A stretch of 64,000 bases of DNA from Shewanella aquimarina (GTDB lineage Bacteria; Pseudomonadota; Gammaproteobacteria; Enterobacterales; Shewanellaceae). The position numbers were made by a program, and so were the translations under genes. The notes beneath the pieces are model-generated. The model searched no databases. It was given only the letters and a program-made list of their open reading frames with translations, and had not been told where the DNA came from. Below, piece by piece: positions 33,267 through 43,917 of this stretch (its first letter is position 1; each line of letters starts with the position of its first letter). Where the stretch lies: contig NZ_JAKIKY010000007.1 in assembly GCF_023349185.1 (NCBI RefSeq), forward strand, positions 1-64,000, in the 5' to 3' direction.

Positions 33267-34550
33267 CTAGTTGCGACTGCCCTTTGGCGCCTTGTAGTGC
33301 TGGGGCATCACCCGCACCGTCTTCACCATGTTGTCGGCCACTTCGACCACCTCGAGCGGATAGCCACACAGGCGCATTGAGGTGTTAGGCTCGGGGATCT
33401 CCTCAAGATATTCCAATATCAGGCCGTTAAGTGTCTTAGGGCCGTCGATAGGGAAGTGCCAGTCCATCTCCTTGTTGAGATCGCGGATGTTGATGGTGGC
33501 ATCGATGAGGAAACTGCCATCTTGCTGCTTGTTGATATCCTCGCTGGGCGTGGTGATCATCGAGGTGGTAAAGTCGCCGACGATCTCCTCGAGAATATCT
33601 TCTAGGGTCACCAGTCCCTGAATATCCCCATACTCGTCCACCACTAGGCCGATGCGCTCCTTATTCTGCTGGAAGTTGGCCAGCTGCACATTAAGGGGCG
33701 TGCCCTCTGGGATGAAGTAGATCTCCTTTACTGCGCGTAGTAGCGATGACTTACTAAACTGCTGCTTGGATTGCAGGCGCAGGGCGTCTCTTAGGTGAAC
33801 GAAGCCGACGGCATCGTCGATATTGTCTCGGTAGAGCAGCACCCTAGTGTGTGGGCTCTGAATCACCTGCTTGTTGATACGGCTAAAGTCATCGTTGACG
33901 TTGATGGCATAGAGGTCCGAGCGGGGGATCATGATGTCTTCCACAGTGACCTTTTCAAGATCCATGATAGAGAGCAGCATCTCCTGGTGGCGTTGAGGGA
34001 TCAGGGCGCCAGCCTCATGTACAACGGTGCGCAGCTCTTCCTGACTCAGGGCATCATCGGCCTTCACCGAGCGGATCCCCAGCAGTCGCAGGAAGGTGGA
34101 GGTGATAAAGTTAACTATCTTCACCAGGGGAGAAAGTACCACCAATAAGGCCTTGAGTAATATGCTCGAGGGGAAGGCGATGCGTTCAGGATGTAGGGCG
34201 GCCACGGTTTTTGGGGTCACCTCGGCAAACACTAGCACCACCAGGGTGAGCACACCCGTGGCGATGGCGACCCCCACGTCACCAAATAGGCGAATCCCCA
34301 AGATGGTAGCAATCGCCGAGGCAAGGATATTCACCAGGTTGTTGCCGATCAGGATCAGGCCGATCAGCCTGTCCGGGCGCTCTAGCAATCTGATGGCACG
34401 TTTGGCGCCCTTGTGGCCATTGTTGGCAAGATGACGCAAGCGATAGCGGTTGAGCGACATCATGGCGGTTTCAGAGCCGGAGAAATAGGCGGAGATGACA
34501 ATGAGTACGAACAGGATGATGACAAGTACGCTGGTGGATATAGCTTCCAA
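33267..34550 (-). CDS. corB: CNNM/CorC-family membrane protein (YfjD/CorB type)
   Basis: 427 aa. An N-terminal DUF21 domain with about three or four membrane segments (ILFVLIVISAYFSGSETAMMSLNRYRLRHLA) is followed by a pair of CBS domains (about residues 200-330; VTVEDIMIPRSDLYAIN) and a C-terminal CorC/HlyC domain (about 345-420). Members are linked to Mg2+ export and Mg2+ homeostasis; E. coli YfjD sits beside ypjD and ffh in the same way. The CorB name is by homology only. Confidence 0.88.
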   Translation of the reverse strand: MEAISTSVLVIILFVLIVISAYFSGSETAMMSLNRYRLRHLANNGHKGAKRAIRLLERPDRLIGLILIGNNLVNILASAIATILGIRLFGDVGVAIATGVLTLVVLVFAEVTPKTVAALHPERIAFPSSILLKALLVVLSPLVKIVNFITSTFLRLLGIRSVKADDALSQEELRTVVHEAGALIPQRHQEMLLSIMDLEKVTVEDIMIPRSDLYAINVNDDFSRINKQVIQSPHTRVLLYRDNIDDAVGFVHLRDALRLQSKQQFSKSSLLRAVKEIYFIPEGTPLNVQLANFQQNKERIGLVVDEYGDIQGLVTLEDILEEIVGDFTTSMITTPSEDINKQQDGSFLIDATINIRDLNKEMDWHFPIDGPKTLNGLILEYLEEIPEPNTSMRLCGYPLEVVEVADNMVKTVRVMPQHYKAPKGSRN

Positions 34551-34696
34551 TCAGTGGCCCCACTTTGGCGTTGATGAGTAAGAAAAGCGTTAAGATTTAG
34601 TAAATACAGCGATTTGGGCTGTGAGTCAAGTTCACCTAGGTCGCACTTTAGTCCATCTTGACCTAGGTGAAGCAAGCTGTGATTAGCGTGTTTGGC

Positions 34697-35485
34697 CTAT
34701 TGCAGGATCAACTCTTTGACGATGCGGGCGCCGAAGTAGGCTAGCGATAGCAGGGTGGCGCCTGTCAGGGTATAGGCCACGGCGGTGCGGATCTTACAAC
34801 CCACCCAATACTGCTGTGCCAGCATGGCAATATAGGTAAACCAGGCCATGATAGAGAGTATTGCCTTGTGGCCCTGGCCGTCGGCAAACATATCGTCGAG
34901 GAAGATGAAGCCGGTTGCCAGCGAAAGGCTCAAGAGCACCACGCCGATGATCACCAGATGATAGAGCTGTTTCTCTACTGTCATCAGTGGTGGAATCGCC
35001 GGGCTCAGCATCAGCTGCTTCTTCTTCAGCTTATTCTGAATCATGGCCAGTTGGATGGCATAGAGGGCCGCTATCATCAGGGCGCTGTAGGCCATTAGCG
35101 ACAGTACCACGTGCGCCAACACCTCGGGGTAAAGCTCGAAATGGATGATATATTTAGGTGGTAATAACCACAGCAGAGCCACCGAGATGACCGAGCAGGC
35201 GTAGACCACAGGCACAACCACTATCACCTTGAGGCGGAACATCAAGATGGTAAAGGTGAAGGCGATGATCCAGTTCACCATGGAGATCACATTGGTCAGG
35301 CTAAAGTTTTGACCGTCGCCGGTGAAGATGGCCTGAGACAGGGCGGCGGCATGGAGCACCACTGCCACGGCGGCGAAGGCGGCAACGGCTTTACGGTTAG
35401 GGCCATCGGCATGAAACAGTCGACTGATGACCAAGACGAGCGCGATACTGTAGAAGAAAATGGCTGAAGCCGAAAAAATCACCAT
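34697..35485 (-). CDS. ypjD: Cytochrome c assembly-like inner-membrane protein YpjD
   Basis: 262 aa with about eight membrane segments, CcmC/CcsA-like superfamily. The conserved His in AHVVLSLMAYSALMIAALYAIQLA and the later GHKAILSIMAWFTYIAMLAQQYW match E. coli YpjD. Despite the superfamily name its role in haem handling is not demonstrated. Transcribed divergently from ffh, the same arrangement as in E. coli. Confidence 0.88.
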   Translation of the reverse strand: MVIFSASAIFFYSIALVLVISRLFHADGPNRKAVAAFAAVAVVLHAAALSQAIFTGDGQNFSLTNVISMVNWIIAFTFTILMFRLKVIVVVPVVYACSVISVALLWLLPPKYIIHFELYPEVLAHVVLSLMAYSALMIAALYAIQLAMIQNKLKKKQLMLSPAIPPLMTVEKQLYHLVIIGVVLLSLSLATGFIFLDDMFADGQGHKAILSIMAWFTYIAMLAQQYWVGCKIRTAVAYTLTGATLLSLAYFGARIVKELILQ

Positions 35486-35777
35486 CGAAAATTAACCTAT
35501 CGTTATGTGAGCTTTCTTGTGGTTATCGACGCGCGTGAGGCGGTCGAGTTTTTATCCTTAGTTGATCGTTAGAATAACACGATGGATGCTATTTTGGGCA
35601 GAGGCTTTACACACAAAAATTAGCACTTTCTGAGCGTTACTCCTAAGTTTTGACATTTTTATCCTATGGCAGTTAACTTGCCAAAGCCATAACTTACGCT
35701 GTGCGGTAGCATAATATCTGTGCATCGCTATAATACTGGCCCAATCATGTAAATTCTAAACGGTAAAGAACGCGATA

Positions 35778-37151
35778 ATGTTTGAGAACCTCACCGACAG
35801 ATTATCACGCACCCTGAAAAATATTAGCGGTCGTGGTCGCTTAACAGAAGACAATATTAAAGAAACGTTACGCGAAGTGCGCATGGCGCTGCTGGAAGCC
35901 GACGTCGCCTTGCCCGTTGTACGCGCCTTCGTTAACAGCGTTAAAGAGCGTGCCGTAGGCCAAGAGGTCACCAAGAGCCTGAGCCCGGGCCAGGCCTTCA
36001 TCAAGATCGTCCAGAGTGAGCTCGAAAGCGCCATGGGCGAAGCCAACGAGGCGTTGAACCTCTCGGCGCAGCCACCTGCGGTGATCATGATGGCCGGCCT
36101 GCAAGGTGCGGGTAAGACGACCAGTGTCGCCAAGCTGTCTAAGTTCCTGCGCGAGAGACAGAAAAAATCTGTGCTGGTGGTCAGTGCCGACGTCTATCGT
36201 CCGGCGGCGATCAAGCAGCTGGAAACCTTGGCCAATGAGGTCGAGGTAGAGTTCTTCCCATCGGATGTATCACAAAAGCCTATCGATATCGTCGATGCGG
36301 CCATGGCTCACGCCAAGCTCAAATTTATCGATGTGGTGATCGTCGATACCGCGGGTCGCCTGCATGTCGATGAGAGCATGATGGAGGAGATCAAGGCGCT
36401 GCATGCGGCGGTCAATCCGGTAGAAACCCTGTTTGTGGTCGATGCCATGACGGGTCAGGATGCGGCCAATACCGCCAAGGCCTTTAACGAAGCCCTGCCG
36501 CTAACCGGTGTGGTACTGACCAAGGTCGACGGTGATGCCCGCGGTGGTGCGGCGCTGTCGATTCGTCACATTACAGGTAAGCCGATTAAGTTCCTCGGTG
36601 TGGGCGAGAAGACAGATGCGCTCGAGCCTTTCCATCCCGATCGCGTCGCCTCGCGTATTCTGGGCATGGGAGACGTGCTCTCCTTGATCGAAGAAGTCGA
36701 GCGCGGCGTCGACAAAGAGAAGGCGATGAAGCTGGCCTCTAAGGTCAAGCAAGGCGGCAGCTTCGATTTGGAAGACTTCCGTGAGCAGCTGCAACAGATG
36801 AAGAACATGGGCGGCATGATGAACATGCTCGAGAAGCTGCCCGGTGTAGGTCAACTCCCTCCAGAGGCCCTGGCTCAGGTGCAGGACGGCAAGCTAACCG
36901 GGCAAATGGAGGCTATTATTAACTCCATGACGCCAGGCGAGCGTAAGCGTCCAGAGATCATCAAGGGATCTCGTAAGCGTCGTATCGCCATGGGTTCAGG
37001 CACCCAGATCCAGGACGTCAATCGTCTGCTCAAGCAGTTTACTCAGATGCAGAAGATGATGAAGAAGATGTCGGGTAAAGGTGGCATGAAGAAGATGATG
37101 CGCGGCATGAGTGGTATGCTGCCTCCCGGGATGAAAATGCCCGGACGTTAA
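35778..37151 (+). CDS. ffh: Signal recognition particle protein Ffh
   Basis: 457 aa. N domain, then GTPase G domain with GLQGAGKTTSVAKL (G1), DTAGRLHVDE (G3) and TKVDGDARGGAALS (G4), then the methionine-rich M domain from about residue 330 (MKNMGGMMNMLEKLPG; MKKMMRGMSGMLPPGMKMPG). With 4.5S RNA it targets nascent membrane proteins to FtsY and SecYEG. Precedes rpsP as in E. coli. Confidence 0.98.
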   Translation: MFENLTDRLSRTLKNISGRGRLTEDNIKETLREVRMALLEADVALPVVRAFVNSVKERAVGQEVTKSLSPGQAFIKIVQSELESAMGEANEALNLSAQPPAVIMMAGLQGAGKTTSVAKLSKFLRERQKKSVLVVSADVYRPAAIKQLETLANEVEVEFFPSDVSQKPIDIVDAAMAHAKLKFIDVVIVDTAGRLHVDESMMEEIKALHAAVNPVETLFVVDAMTGQDAANTAKAFNEALPLTGVVLTKVDGDARGGAALSIRHITGKPIKFLGVGEKTDALEPFHPDRVASRILGMGDVLSLIEEVERGVDKEKAMKLASKVKQGGSFDLEDFREQLQQMKNMGGMMNMLEKLPGVGQLPPEALAQVQDGKLTGQMEAIINSMTPGERKRPEIIKGSRKRRIAMGSGTQIQDVNRLLKQFTQMQKMMKKMSGKGGMKKMMRGMSGMLPPGMKMPGR

Positions 37152-37356
37152 TCGTCTGACTTTGTATAGATTTAGCTAAGTCCATTAAGGGTTTTCGACC
37201 CTTGGTGGGCTTGCTATTTTTGCGTGAAAAACGTTGCATTTGTCGCCGGTTCAGGTAGAATCGTGCGGCTTTCTATCTGGGACTCTTCGCGAACACGGGG
37301 TTCCAGTTTTTATTTTTGCTTCAGAACGAAGCAAATCATTAGAGGATAAAAGACGC

Positions 37357-37608
37357 ATGGTTACCATTCGTTTAGCTCGAGGCGGCGCAAAAAAGCGTCC
37401 ATTCTATAACATCGTTGTTGCTGACAGCCGTAACGCTCGTGACGGTCGTTTCATCGAACGTGTTGGCTTCTTCAACCCTGTTGCTCGTGGTCAAGAAGAA
37501 GCTCTTCGCTTAGATCTTGATCGTGTAGATCACTGGGTTGCTAACGGTGCTGCTACTACTGATCGTGTAGCGAAACTGATCAAAGACGCTCGTAAAGCTG
37601 CTGCTTAA
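37357..37608 (+). CDS. rpsP: 30S ribosomal protein S16
   Basis: 83 aa from the ATG at 37357 ([20 protein letters not shown]); AGAGGA lies upstream. The frame upstream to 37234 is not coding. First gene of rpsP-rimM-trmD-rplS, a ribosome-assembly operon with the same order in E. coli. Codon use is strongly biased, as expected of a highly expressed gene. Confidence 0.97.
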
Positions 37609-37628
37609 TAGCGTTTAGGTATAGATTG

Positions 37629-38159
37629 ATGAGTAGTCACCAAGAACCTGTCGTACTAGGCAAATTAGGCGCTAGTCACGGCATTAAAGGTTGGTTGAAG
37701 ATCACTAGCTATACCGATTCTGTCGAAGATATTTTTGACTATTCACCTTGGTTGATTAAAGAGCAAGGCGAATGGCGCGAAGTCAAGGTTGCACAGTGGC
37801 GTTACCAAGGTAAGGCGATTATCGCCGCCCTGGAAGGCGTAACCACTCGAGACCAAGCGCAAATGCTCACTAACTGTGAGATTGCCATTCCCGCCGAGGC
37901 GATGAAGGAGCTGCCGGAAGATGAATTCTACTGGCGTGATCTTATCGGCTGTGAGGTGGTGAATACTAAAGGCTATAACATGGGCAAGGTCGACCAGATC
38001 GTGGAAACAGGATCGAACGACGTGCTACTTGTGAAGGCCAACGCGAAAGATGGCTTTGGCAAAACGGAACGTATGATTCCTTTTGTTACCGAGCAGTTCA
38101 TCCTCGAGGTGAATCTGGCGGAAAAACAAATTTTAGTGGATTGGGATCCGGACTTCTAA
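37629..38159 (+). CDS. rimM: 16S rRNA processing protein RimM
   Basis: 176 aa from the ATG at 37629 (a TTG at 37626 would add one residue). The N-terminal barrel carries [16 protein letters not shown] and the PRC-barrel domain [15 protein letters not shown] ... DVLLVKA. It binds S19 and helps form the head of the 30S subunit. Confidence 0.97.
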   Translation: MSSHQEPVVLGKLGASHGIKGWLKITSYTDSVEDIFDYSPWLIKEQGEWREVKVAQWRYQGKAIIAALEGVTTRDQAQMLTNCEIAIPAEAMKELPEDEFYWRDLIGCEVVNTKGYNMGKVDQIVETGSNDVLLVKANAKDGFGKTERMIPFVTEQFILEVNLAEKQILVDWDPDF

Positions 38160-38174
38160 GTCGAGGGGCAACAG

Positions 38175-38921
38175 ATGTGGTTAGGGGTAGTAACCCTGTT
38201 TCCAGAGATGTTTCGTGCCGTAACAGACTTTGGTGTAACGGGTCGGGCCGTAAGTAACGGTTTGTTAGAGTTGCAAACGTGGAATCCTCGCGATTTCACC
38301 CATGATCGACATAGAACAGTGGACGACAGGCCTTATGGCGGCGGACCTGGCATGTTGATGATGGTGCAGCCTCTACGTGATGCCATCCACGCAGCGAAAG
38401 CCGCTGCGGGTGATGAGGCTAAGGTGATTTATCTTTCTCCTCAGGGACGCAAGCTGACTCAGCAGGGCGTCGAAGAGTTAGCTAAATCGGAGCGTTTGAT
38501 TTTAGTGTGTGGTCGCTACGAAGGTATCGATGAGCGCATTATTCAGACGGAAGTGGATGAAGAGTGGTCGATTGGAGATTACGTGCTCTCGGGCGGTGAA
38601 CTCCCAGCGATGGCGCTGATCGATTCGGTTTCACGTTTGGTTCCAGGTGTTCTTGGAAAGCAGGCGTCGGCAGAGCAGGATTCCTTCTCTGACGGATTAC
38701 TGGATTGTCCCCACTATACTCGCCCCGAAAGCCTAGATGGTATCGATGTACCGGCGGTATTGCTTAGTGGCAACCACGAAAATATTAGACGCTGGCGATT
38801 GCAGCAGAGTCTCGGAAGAACTTTACTGCGGCGACCAGAATTATTTGAAAATCTAGCTCTGACTGACGAACAAACCAAGCTACTAGCCGAGTTTGTTAAT
38901 GCCGCCCAAGCTGGCGAGTAA
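38175..38921 (+). CDS. trmD: tRNA (guanine-N1-)-methyltransferase
   Basis: 248 aa. SPOUT-class enzyme that methylates G37 of tRNAs using S-adenosylmethionine. The trefoil-knot region reads [16 protein letters not shown] and [20 protein letters not shown]; the N-terminal block [21 protein letters not shown] is diagnostic. Lies 15 bp after rimM. Confidence 0.98.
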   Translation: MWLGVVTLFPEMFRAVTDFGVTGRAVSNGLLELQTWNPRDFTHDRHRTVDDRPYGGGPGMLMMVQPLRDAIHAAKAAAGDEAKVIYLSPQGRKLTQQGVEELAKSERLILVCGRYEGIDERIIQTEVDEEWSIGDYVLSGGELPAMALIDSVSRLVPGVLGKQASAEQDSFSDGLLDCPHYTRPESLDGIDVPAVLLSGNHENIRRWRLQQSLGRTLLRRPELFENLALTDEQTKLLAEFVNAAQAGE

Positions 38922-38955
38922 AAGTGGTCAGTTATTACTAGTATGGAGTTTATTC

Positions 38956-39306
38956 ATGAATAACATCATTAAAATGCTCAACGATGAGCAAATGAAGCAA
39001 GACGTACCAGAATTTGGTGCAGGTGACACAGTAGTTGTTAAAGTACGTGTTGTAGAAGGCGGTAAAGAGCGTCTACAGGCGTTTGAAGGCGTTGTTATCG
39101 CTAAGCGTAACCGTGGTTTACACTCTGCATTCACAGTTCGTAAGATCTCTAATGGCGAAGGTGTTGAGCGTGCGTTCCAAACTCACAGCCCGCTCATCTC
39201 TAGCATCGAAGTTAAGCGTCGCGGCCGTGTTCGTCGTGCTAAGCTTTACTACCTACGTGAGCGTTCAGGTAAGTCTGCACGTATCCGCGAGAAGCTTGCT
39301 AAGTAA
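38956..39306 (+). CDS. rplS: 50S ribosomal protein L19
   Basis: 116 aa from the ATG at 38956, which gives [20 protein letters not shown]; the frame upstream of it is not coding. The body [21 protein letters not shown] and [15 protein letters not shown] is typical L19. Last gene of the operon, followed by a strong terminator. Confidence 0.97.
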   Translation: MNNIIKMLNDEQMKQDVPEFGAGDTVVVKVRVVEGGKERLQAFEGVVIAKRNRGLHSAFTVRKISNGEGVERAFQTHSPLISSIEVKRRGRVRRAKLYYLRERSGKSARIREKLAK

Positions 39307-39349
39307 GCACTCGCTAAAACGTAAAAAAAGATGCAGTGTTCGCACAATG

Positions 39350-39373
39350 ACCCGCCCTATGGCGGGTTTTTGT
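39350..39373 (+). terminator. Terminator of the rpsP-rimM-trmD-rplS operon
   Basis: ACCCGCC (39350-39356) / GGCGGGT (39361-39367) with a 4-nt loop and a T-run. Confidence 0.88.
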
Positions 39374-39615
39374 TTTTAGGCATGCGCGAATGCATTGCGC
39401 TGTTATCCTTAGCATAGCTTTGCGCTGTTTCTTTCCATTTTCCTTTCTTATCCTCTCCCACACGGCAGGCCCCTCTAGGCTATATCTCTTTGGCTAAACC
39501 AGTCACTTCAGCCAGGGCTGATTGGGGCTTTTACCGCTTCGATCGTGAATTATTCTTGAAAAGCAAATTTCTGCTTGATCTAAATTTATGCAGCAGGCAT
39601 AGTTAGCTCATTGGC

Positions 39616-39633
39616 GTAATGGTGTACCATTAC
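39616..39633 (+). promoter_or_regulatory. Operator-like dyad upstream of aroF
   Basis: A perfect dyad GTAATGG-tgta-CCATTAC lies 47 bp before the chosen aroF start. A weak promoter (TTGATC, 17 bp, CATAGT) lies just upstream at about 39573-39601, so a bound repressor here would block it. The dyad does not fit the TyrR box (TGTAAA-N6-TTTACA) because the G/C pair at the second position is missing. Confidence 0.4.
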
Positions 39634-39679
39634 AATATTGCGTTTAGGTATGAGAAAACAGATTAGGTTGGTGACAGGT

Positions 39680-40771
39680 ATGCAGCAAGATACGATTAAT
39701 AATGTTCACATCAGCTCGGAGAAGGTGCTGGTGACCCCGGAAGAGTTAAAACAACAACTGCCCCTGTCGACTGCCGCCTATCACTACGTACTCAATGCAC
39801 GCCGCACTGTGGCGGACATAGTACACAAGCGAGATAATCGTGTACTCGTGGTCAGCGGGCCTTGCTCTATCCACGATATCGCCTCGGCCAAGGAGTATGC
39901 GCTGCGCCTCAAGACGCTGCACGATGAACTTAAAGATGAGTTTTACATCCTGATGCGCGTCTATTTCGAGAAGCCTCGAACCACGGTGGGCTGGAAGGGA
40001 ATGATTAACGATCCCGACATGGATGAGTCCTTCGATGTCGAGAAGGGGCTGCTACAGGCGAGAGAGTTGATGATCTGGTTGGCGGAGCTTGGTTTGCCGG
40101 TGGCTACCGAGGCGCTGGATCCTATCAGCCCGCAATACATCTCTGAGCTGGTCACCTGGTCGGCCATCGGCGCGCGCACCACAGAATCTCAGACCCACAG
40201 AGAGATGGCGTCCGGTCTCTCCATGCCTGTGGGCTTCAAGAATGGTACCGACGGCAAGCTGGGGGTGGCGATCAACGCGCTGCAATCGGCGGCCAGCAGC
40301 CACAGATTCATGGGGATCAACCAGGCGGGTCAGGTAGCGCTGCTACAGACCGCCGGTAACCCAGATGGCCACTTGATCCTGCGTGGCGGTAAGAAGCCTA
40401 ACTATGATGCGGCGAGCGTCGCCGAGTGTGAGCAGCAGCTGCATGCGGCCAAGCTCAACGCCAGACTGATAGTGGATTGCAGTCATGGTAACTCGAGTAA
40501 AGATCATACTCGGCAGCCGAGTGTCTGTCAGGATGTGTTCGAGCAGATCGCCAATGGCAACAAGTCGATCATAGGTGTCATGCTGGAGAGCCACCTCAAT
40601 GAGGGCAACCAGAGCAGCGATAAGCCGATGAGTGAGCTGGCCTACGGGGTGTCGGTTACCGATGCCTGCATCGACTGGCAGACCACAGAGGATCTCCTGC
40701 GTCAGGGGGCAGCACAATTGGCATCGGTTTTACCCAGCAGATTTGCTATGCTCAAGGCGGTTAATGCCTGA
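39680..40771 (+). CDS. aroF: 3-deoxy-D-arabino-heptulosonate 7-phosphate synthase, tyrosine-type
   Basis: 363 aa from the ATG at 39680, which gives [20 protein letters not shown], parallel to E. coli AroF (MQKDALNNVHIT); the frame reaches back to 39638 without homology. Type I-alpha DAHP synthase: [10 protein letters not shown] (metal Cys), [42 protein letters not shown]. Condenses PEP with erythrose 4-phosphate, the first step to aromatic amino acids. The operon with tyrA supports the Tyr-sensitive isozyme. Confidence 0.93.
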   Translation: MQQDTINNVHISSEKVLVTPEELKQQLPLSTAAYHYVLNARRTVADIVHKRDNRVLVVSGPCSIHDIASAKEYALRLKTLHDELKDEFYILMRVYFEKPRTTVGWKGMINDPDMDESFDVEKGLLQARELMIWLAELGLPVATEALDPISPQYISELVTWSAIGARTTESQTHREMASGLSMPVGFKNGTDGKLGVAINALQSAASSHRFMGINQAGQVALLQTAGNPDGHLILRGGKKPNYDAASVAECEQQLHAAKLNARLIVDCSHGNSSKDHTRQPSVCQDVFEQIANGNKSIIGVMLESHLNEGNQSSDKPMSELAYGVSVTDACIDWQTTEDLLRQGAAQLASVLPSRFAMLKAVNA

Positions 40772-40785
40772 TGGAAAGTGCGCAA

Positions 40786-41925
40786 ATGAGTGAGAAAACC
40801 ACCAAAGAGCTTGAAAAATTAAGAGAACATATCGACAGCGTCGATCAACAGCTGTTGCATCTGCTGCGTAAGCGCCTGGATCTGGTGGCCCAGGTGGGTG
40901 GCGTCAAGCATGCGGCCGGGGTGCCCATCTACGCGCCTCAGCGTGAGGCCTCCATGCTGGCCAAGCGCCGGGAGGAGGCGGCTAAGATGAATGTTTCGCC
41001 TCAGCTGATCGAAGATATTCTGCGTCGCCTGATGCGCGAGTCTTATCTCAACGAGAAGGATGTCGGCTTCAAGCAGGTGAAGACAGATCTGGGCCATGTG
41101 GTGATTGTCGGTGGTCAGGGCAAGTTGGGCGGCCTGTTTGCCCAGATGCTGAGCTTGTCCGGCTATCAGGTGAAGTCTCTGGATAAAGATGACTGGCAGC
41201 AAGCCGAGGCGATATTCGATGGGGCAGGGCTGGTGATCGTCACTGTGCCTATTAGCGTTACCTGTGAGCTTATTCGCGACAAGCTTACCAGCCTGCCAGC
41301 AAATTGCATCCTGGCGGATCTCACCTCTATTAAGGAGAAGCCACTCGATGCGATGTTAAGCAGTCATCAAGGCCCAGTGGTGGGGCTGCACCCCATGTTC
41401 GGCCCGGATGTCGGCAGCCTGGCCAAGCAGGTTGTGGTGGTGTGTCATGGTCGAGGCCGTGAGCAATATGAATGGCTGCTCGAGCAGATTGGCATATGGG
41501 GCGCTCGCCTGGTCGATGCCGATGCTCAGCAACACGACAAGGCGATGCAGCTGGTGCAGGCGATGCGCCACTTCTCATCGTTCGTCTATGGACTGAATCT
41601 CTATCGTGAGGCGGCCGATATCGACAATCTACTGCAGTTCAGCTCGCCCATCTACCGGCTCGAACTGGCTATGGTCGGGCGTCTGTTTGCCCAGAGTCCC
41701 GAACTTTATGCCGACATCATCTTCGCCCAGCAGGAGAGCCTGACGGCAATAGGGGATTATCTGGATAACTATGCCCAGGCACTCGAGTTGCTCAAACGCG
41801 GCGACAGGCAAGGCTTCATTCGTGAGTTCGAGGCCGTGGCGGCCTGGTTTGGAGATTTCGCGCCTCAGTTCCAGCGTGAGAGCCGCGCCATGTTGCAATC
41901 GGTCAATGATATGAAGACCAGCTAA
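40786..41925 (+). CDS. tyrA: Chorismate mutase / prephenate dehydrogenase
   Basis: 379 aa from the ATG at 40786, with GGAAAG upstream; an ATG at 40771 overlapping the aroF stop (TGATG) would add five residues. Residues ~1-90 are an AroQ chorismate mutase ([26 protein letters not shown]). The NAD-binding dehydrogenase follows with [18 protein letters not shown], and [18 protein letters not shown]. Converts chorismate to prephenate and then 4-hydroxyphenylpyruvate on the way to tyrosine. Cytoplasmic. Confidence 0.95.
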   Translation: MSEKTTKELEKLREHIDSVDQQLLHLLRKRLDLVAQVGGVKHAAGVPIYAPQREASMLAKRREEAAKMNVSPQLIEDILRRLMRESYLNEKDVGFKQVKTDLGHVVIVGGQGKLGGLFAQMLSLSGYQVKSLDKDDWQQAEAIFDGAGLVIVTVPISVTCELIRDKLTSLPANCILADLTSIKEKPLDAMLSSHQGPVVGLHPMFGPDVGSLAKQVVVVCHGRGREQYEWLLEQIGIWGARLVDADAQQHDKAMQLVQAMRHFSSFVYGLNLYREAADIDNLLQFSSPIYRLELAMVGRLFAQSPELYADIIFAQQESLTAIGDYLDNYAQALELLKRGDRQGFIREFEAVAAWFGDFAPQFQRESRAMLQSVNDMKTS

Positions 41926-41951
41926 TCGATATTACTGATTAAAGCTCCCTG

Positions 41952-41991
41952 GCGGCGCCCGAGTGTCTGACACTCAGGGCGCCGCTTTTTA
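41952..41991 (+). terminator. Terminator of aroF-tyrA
   Basis: GCGGCGCCC (41952-41960) pairs perfectly with GGGCGCCGC (41977-41985), with an inner AGTGT/ACACT extension, followed by five T. Confidence 0.9.
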
Positions 41992-42151
41992 TTTGGCAGC
42001 CTAAACCGGCTAATAGCTTGTTTTAAAATATCTTTACCATAATTTTTAACAAGTTAGTTTCGCAATTGCTAATTTGATCCGCTTCATAATTTCTCACATT
42101 GCTGTCAATTTTATCTTCTGTGAGTGTCATTAGCACAGTAGACTGCGCCAA

Positions 42152-42174
42152 AACATGCAAAGAAAAAGCATGAT
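42152..42174 (+). promoter_or_regulatory. Candidate NsrR operator upstream of hcp
   Basis: A 23-bp dyad with ATGCA at 42155-42159 and GCAT at 42168-42171 fits the NsrR pattern AANATGCATTTNAAATGCATNTT at most symmetric positions. It lies 20 bp before the hcp start. NsrR is the nitric-oxide-sensing repressor known to control hcp-hcr in many Gammaproteobacteria. Inferred from pattern and context. Confidence 0.6.
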
Positions 42175-42193
42175 TAAATAAAGGAGCAGTGTT

Positions 42194-43858
42194 GTGTTTT
42201 GTATTCAGTGTGAGCAAACCATTCGTACCCCGGCCGGTAACGGCTGTAGCTATTCTCAAGGTATGTGCGGCAAGTTAGCTGCGACCTCAGATCTACAAGA
42301 TCTATTGATCTACATCTTACAAGGCGTGTCGGCCTACGCCGAGAAGGCACGCGCGTTTGGCATCATAGATCCGGCCATCGACACCTTCGTGCCTAAGGCG
42401 TTCTTCGCTACCCTGACCAATGTGAACTTCGACGATGAGCGCATCATAGAATATACCAAGCAGGCCTACGCCTACCGTACTCAGCTACAGGCGGCCTACG
42501 AGGCGGCATGTAAGGAGCAGGGGCAACCAGTTGAGACACTGATCCCTGCCGCCAGCCTAGTGCTTGCCAGCGTGAAAGAAGAGATGTTGACCCAGGCCGC
42601 TCAGGCGATCCCGAACCGCGGAAAAGAAGCGGTCGATGAGGACATCATGGGTCTGCGTCTATTGTGTCTGTACGGCCTGAAGGGCGCGGCGGCTTACATG
42701 GAGCACGCGCGCGTGTTGGATCAAACTGACGCTGAGGTGGCAGCTAAGTTTCATCAGATCATGGCCTTCTTGGGCTCAGACTCTGTCGATGCCGACAAGT
42801 TGTTTGCCACCGCCATGGAGATTGGCCAGCTAAACTACAGCGTGATGGCCATGTTGGATAAAGGGGAAACCGAGGCCTTCGGTCACCCTGAGCCGACTCA
42901 GGTCAACATGGTTGCAGTGAAGGGTAAGGCGATTCTGGTGTCGGGCCACGACATGAAAGATCTCGAGCTTATCCTGCAGCAGACCCAAGGTAAGGGGATC
43001 AACGTCTTTACCCATGGTGAGATGCTACCGGCGCTGGCCTATCCCGAGTTGAAGAAGTATCCCCACCTAGTCGGTAACTACGGCAGTGCGTGGCAAAACC
43101 AACAGAAAGAGTTCGCTAACTTCCCTGGTGCGGTGGTGATGACCTCTAACTGTATTATCGATCCTAACGTGGGCGACTATGCCGACCGTATCTTTACCCG
43201 CAGCATAGTGGGTTGGCCGGGCGTGACCCATATCGTGGGGGATGACTTCTCTGCGGTGATCGATAAGGCCTTGGCGCTTGAGGGCTTTGCCTATGATGAG
43301 ATCCCCCATCATATCACCATAGGTTTTGCCCGCAACGCGTTAATGGCCGCCGCGCCTGCCGTGGTGGAGAACGTTAAGAATGGTGCGATCAAGCACTTCT
43401 TCCTGGTGGGTGGTTGTGACGGTGATAAGGCCGAGCGTAGCTACTTTACCGATATCGCCAAGGCGGCACCTAAGGACTCTATTATCATGACCTTAGGTTG
43501 TGGTAAGTATAAGTTCAACAAGCTCAGCTTCGGTGATATCAATGGTATTCCACGCCTGCTGGATATTGGTCAGTGTAACGATGCCTACTCGGCGATTCAG
43601 CTAGCCATCGCGCTGTCAGAAGTGTTCGAGTGTGAGATCAACGAGCTGCCGCTGAGTCTGGTGCTCTCCTGGTTCGAACAGAAGGCGATCGTTATCCTGC
43701 TAACCCTGTTATCACTGGGCGTGAAGAATATACGTACGGGCCCAAGTGCGCCGGCATTCTTAACCCCAAACCTGCTTAAGGTGCTGGAAGATAAGTTTGG
43801 TCTGCGTAATACCACCACGGTAGAACAAGATCTGAATGCCATTTTAAACGTCGCTTAA
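42194..43858 (+). CDS. hcp: Hybrid cluster protein (hydroxylamine reductase)
   Basis: 554 aa from a GTG with AAGGAG about 8 nt upstream. The N-terminal cluster motif [10 protein letters not shown] ... [10 protein letters not shown] matches class I Hcp. Hybrid-cluster ligands are seen in the conserved blocks [52 protein letters not shown] and DIGQCNDAY. It reduces nitric oxide or hydroxylamine under anaerobic nitrosative stress and has been linked to protein S-nitrosylation in E. coli. Operon with hcr and behind an NsrR-like site. Confidence 0.96.
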   Translation: MFCIQCEQTIRTPAGNGCSYSQGMCGKLAATSDLQDLLIYILQGVSAYAEKARAFGIIDPAIDTFVPKAFFATLTNVNFDDERIIEYTKQAYAYRTQLQAAYEAACKEQGQPVETLIPAASLVLASVKEEMLTQAAQAIPNRGKEAVDEDIMGLRLLCLYGLKGAAAYMEHARVLDQTDAEVAAKFHQIMAFLGSDSVDADKLFATAMEIGQLNYSVMAMLDKGETEAFGHPEPTQVNMVAVKGKAILVSGHDMKDLELILQQTQGKGINVFTHGEMLPALAYPELKKYPHLVGNYGSAWQNQQKEFANFPGAVVMTSNCIIDPNVGDYADRIFTRSIVGWPGVTHIVGDDFSAVIDKALALEGFAYDEIPHHITIGFARNALMAAAPAVVENVKNGAIKHFFLVGGCDGDKAERSYFTDIAKAAPKDSIIMTLGCGKYKFNKLSFGDINGIPRLLDIGQCNDAYSAIQLAIALSEVFECEINELPLSLVLSWFEQKAIVILLTLLSLGVKNIRTGPSAPAFLTPNLLKVLEDKFGLRNTTTVEQDLNAILNVA

Positions 43859-43917
43859 AATGTCCCCAACGCCCACGGCAGTGTCGTGGGCGTTATTTAT
43901 TTTTTGGTGAGTCGCCC

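Noticed and set aside
39616..39633. TyrR box upstream of aroF
   Set aside because: The symmetric G and C required at the second and next-to-last positions of the 18-mer are T and A here.
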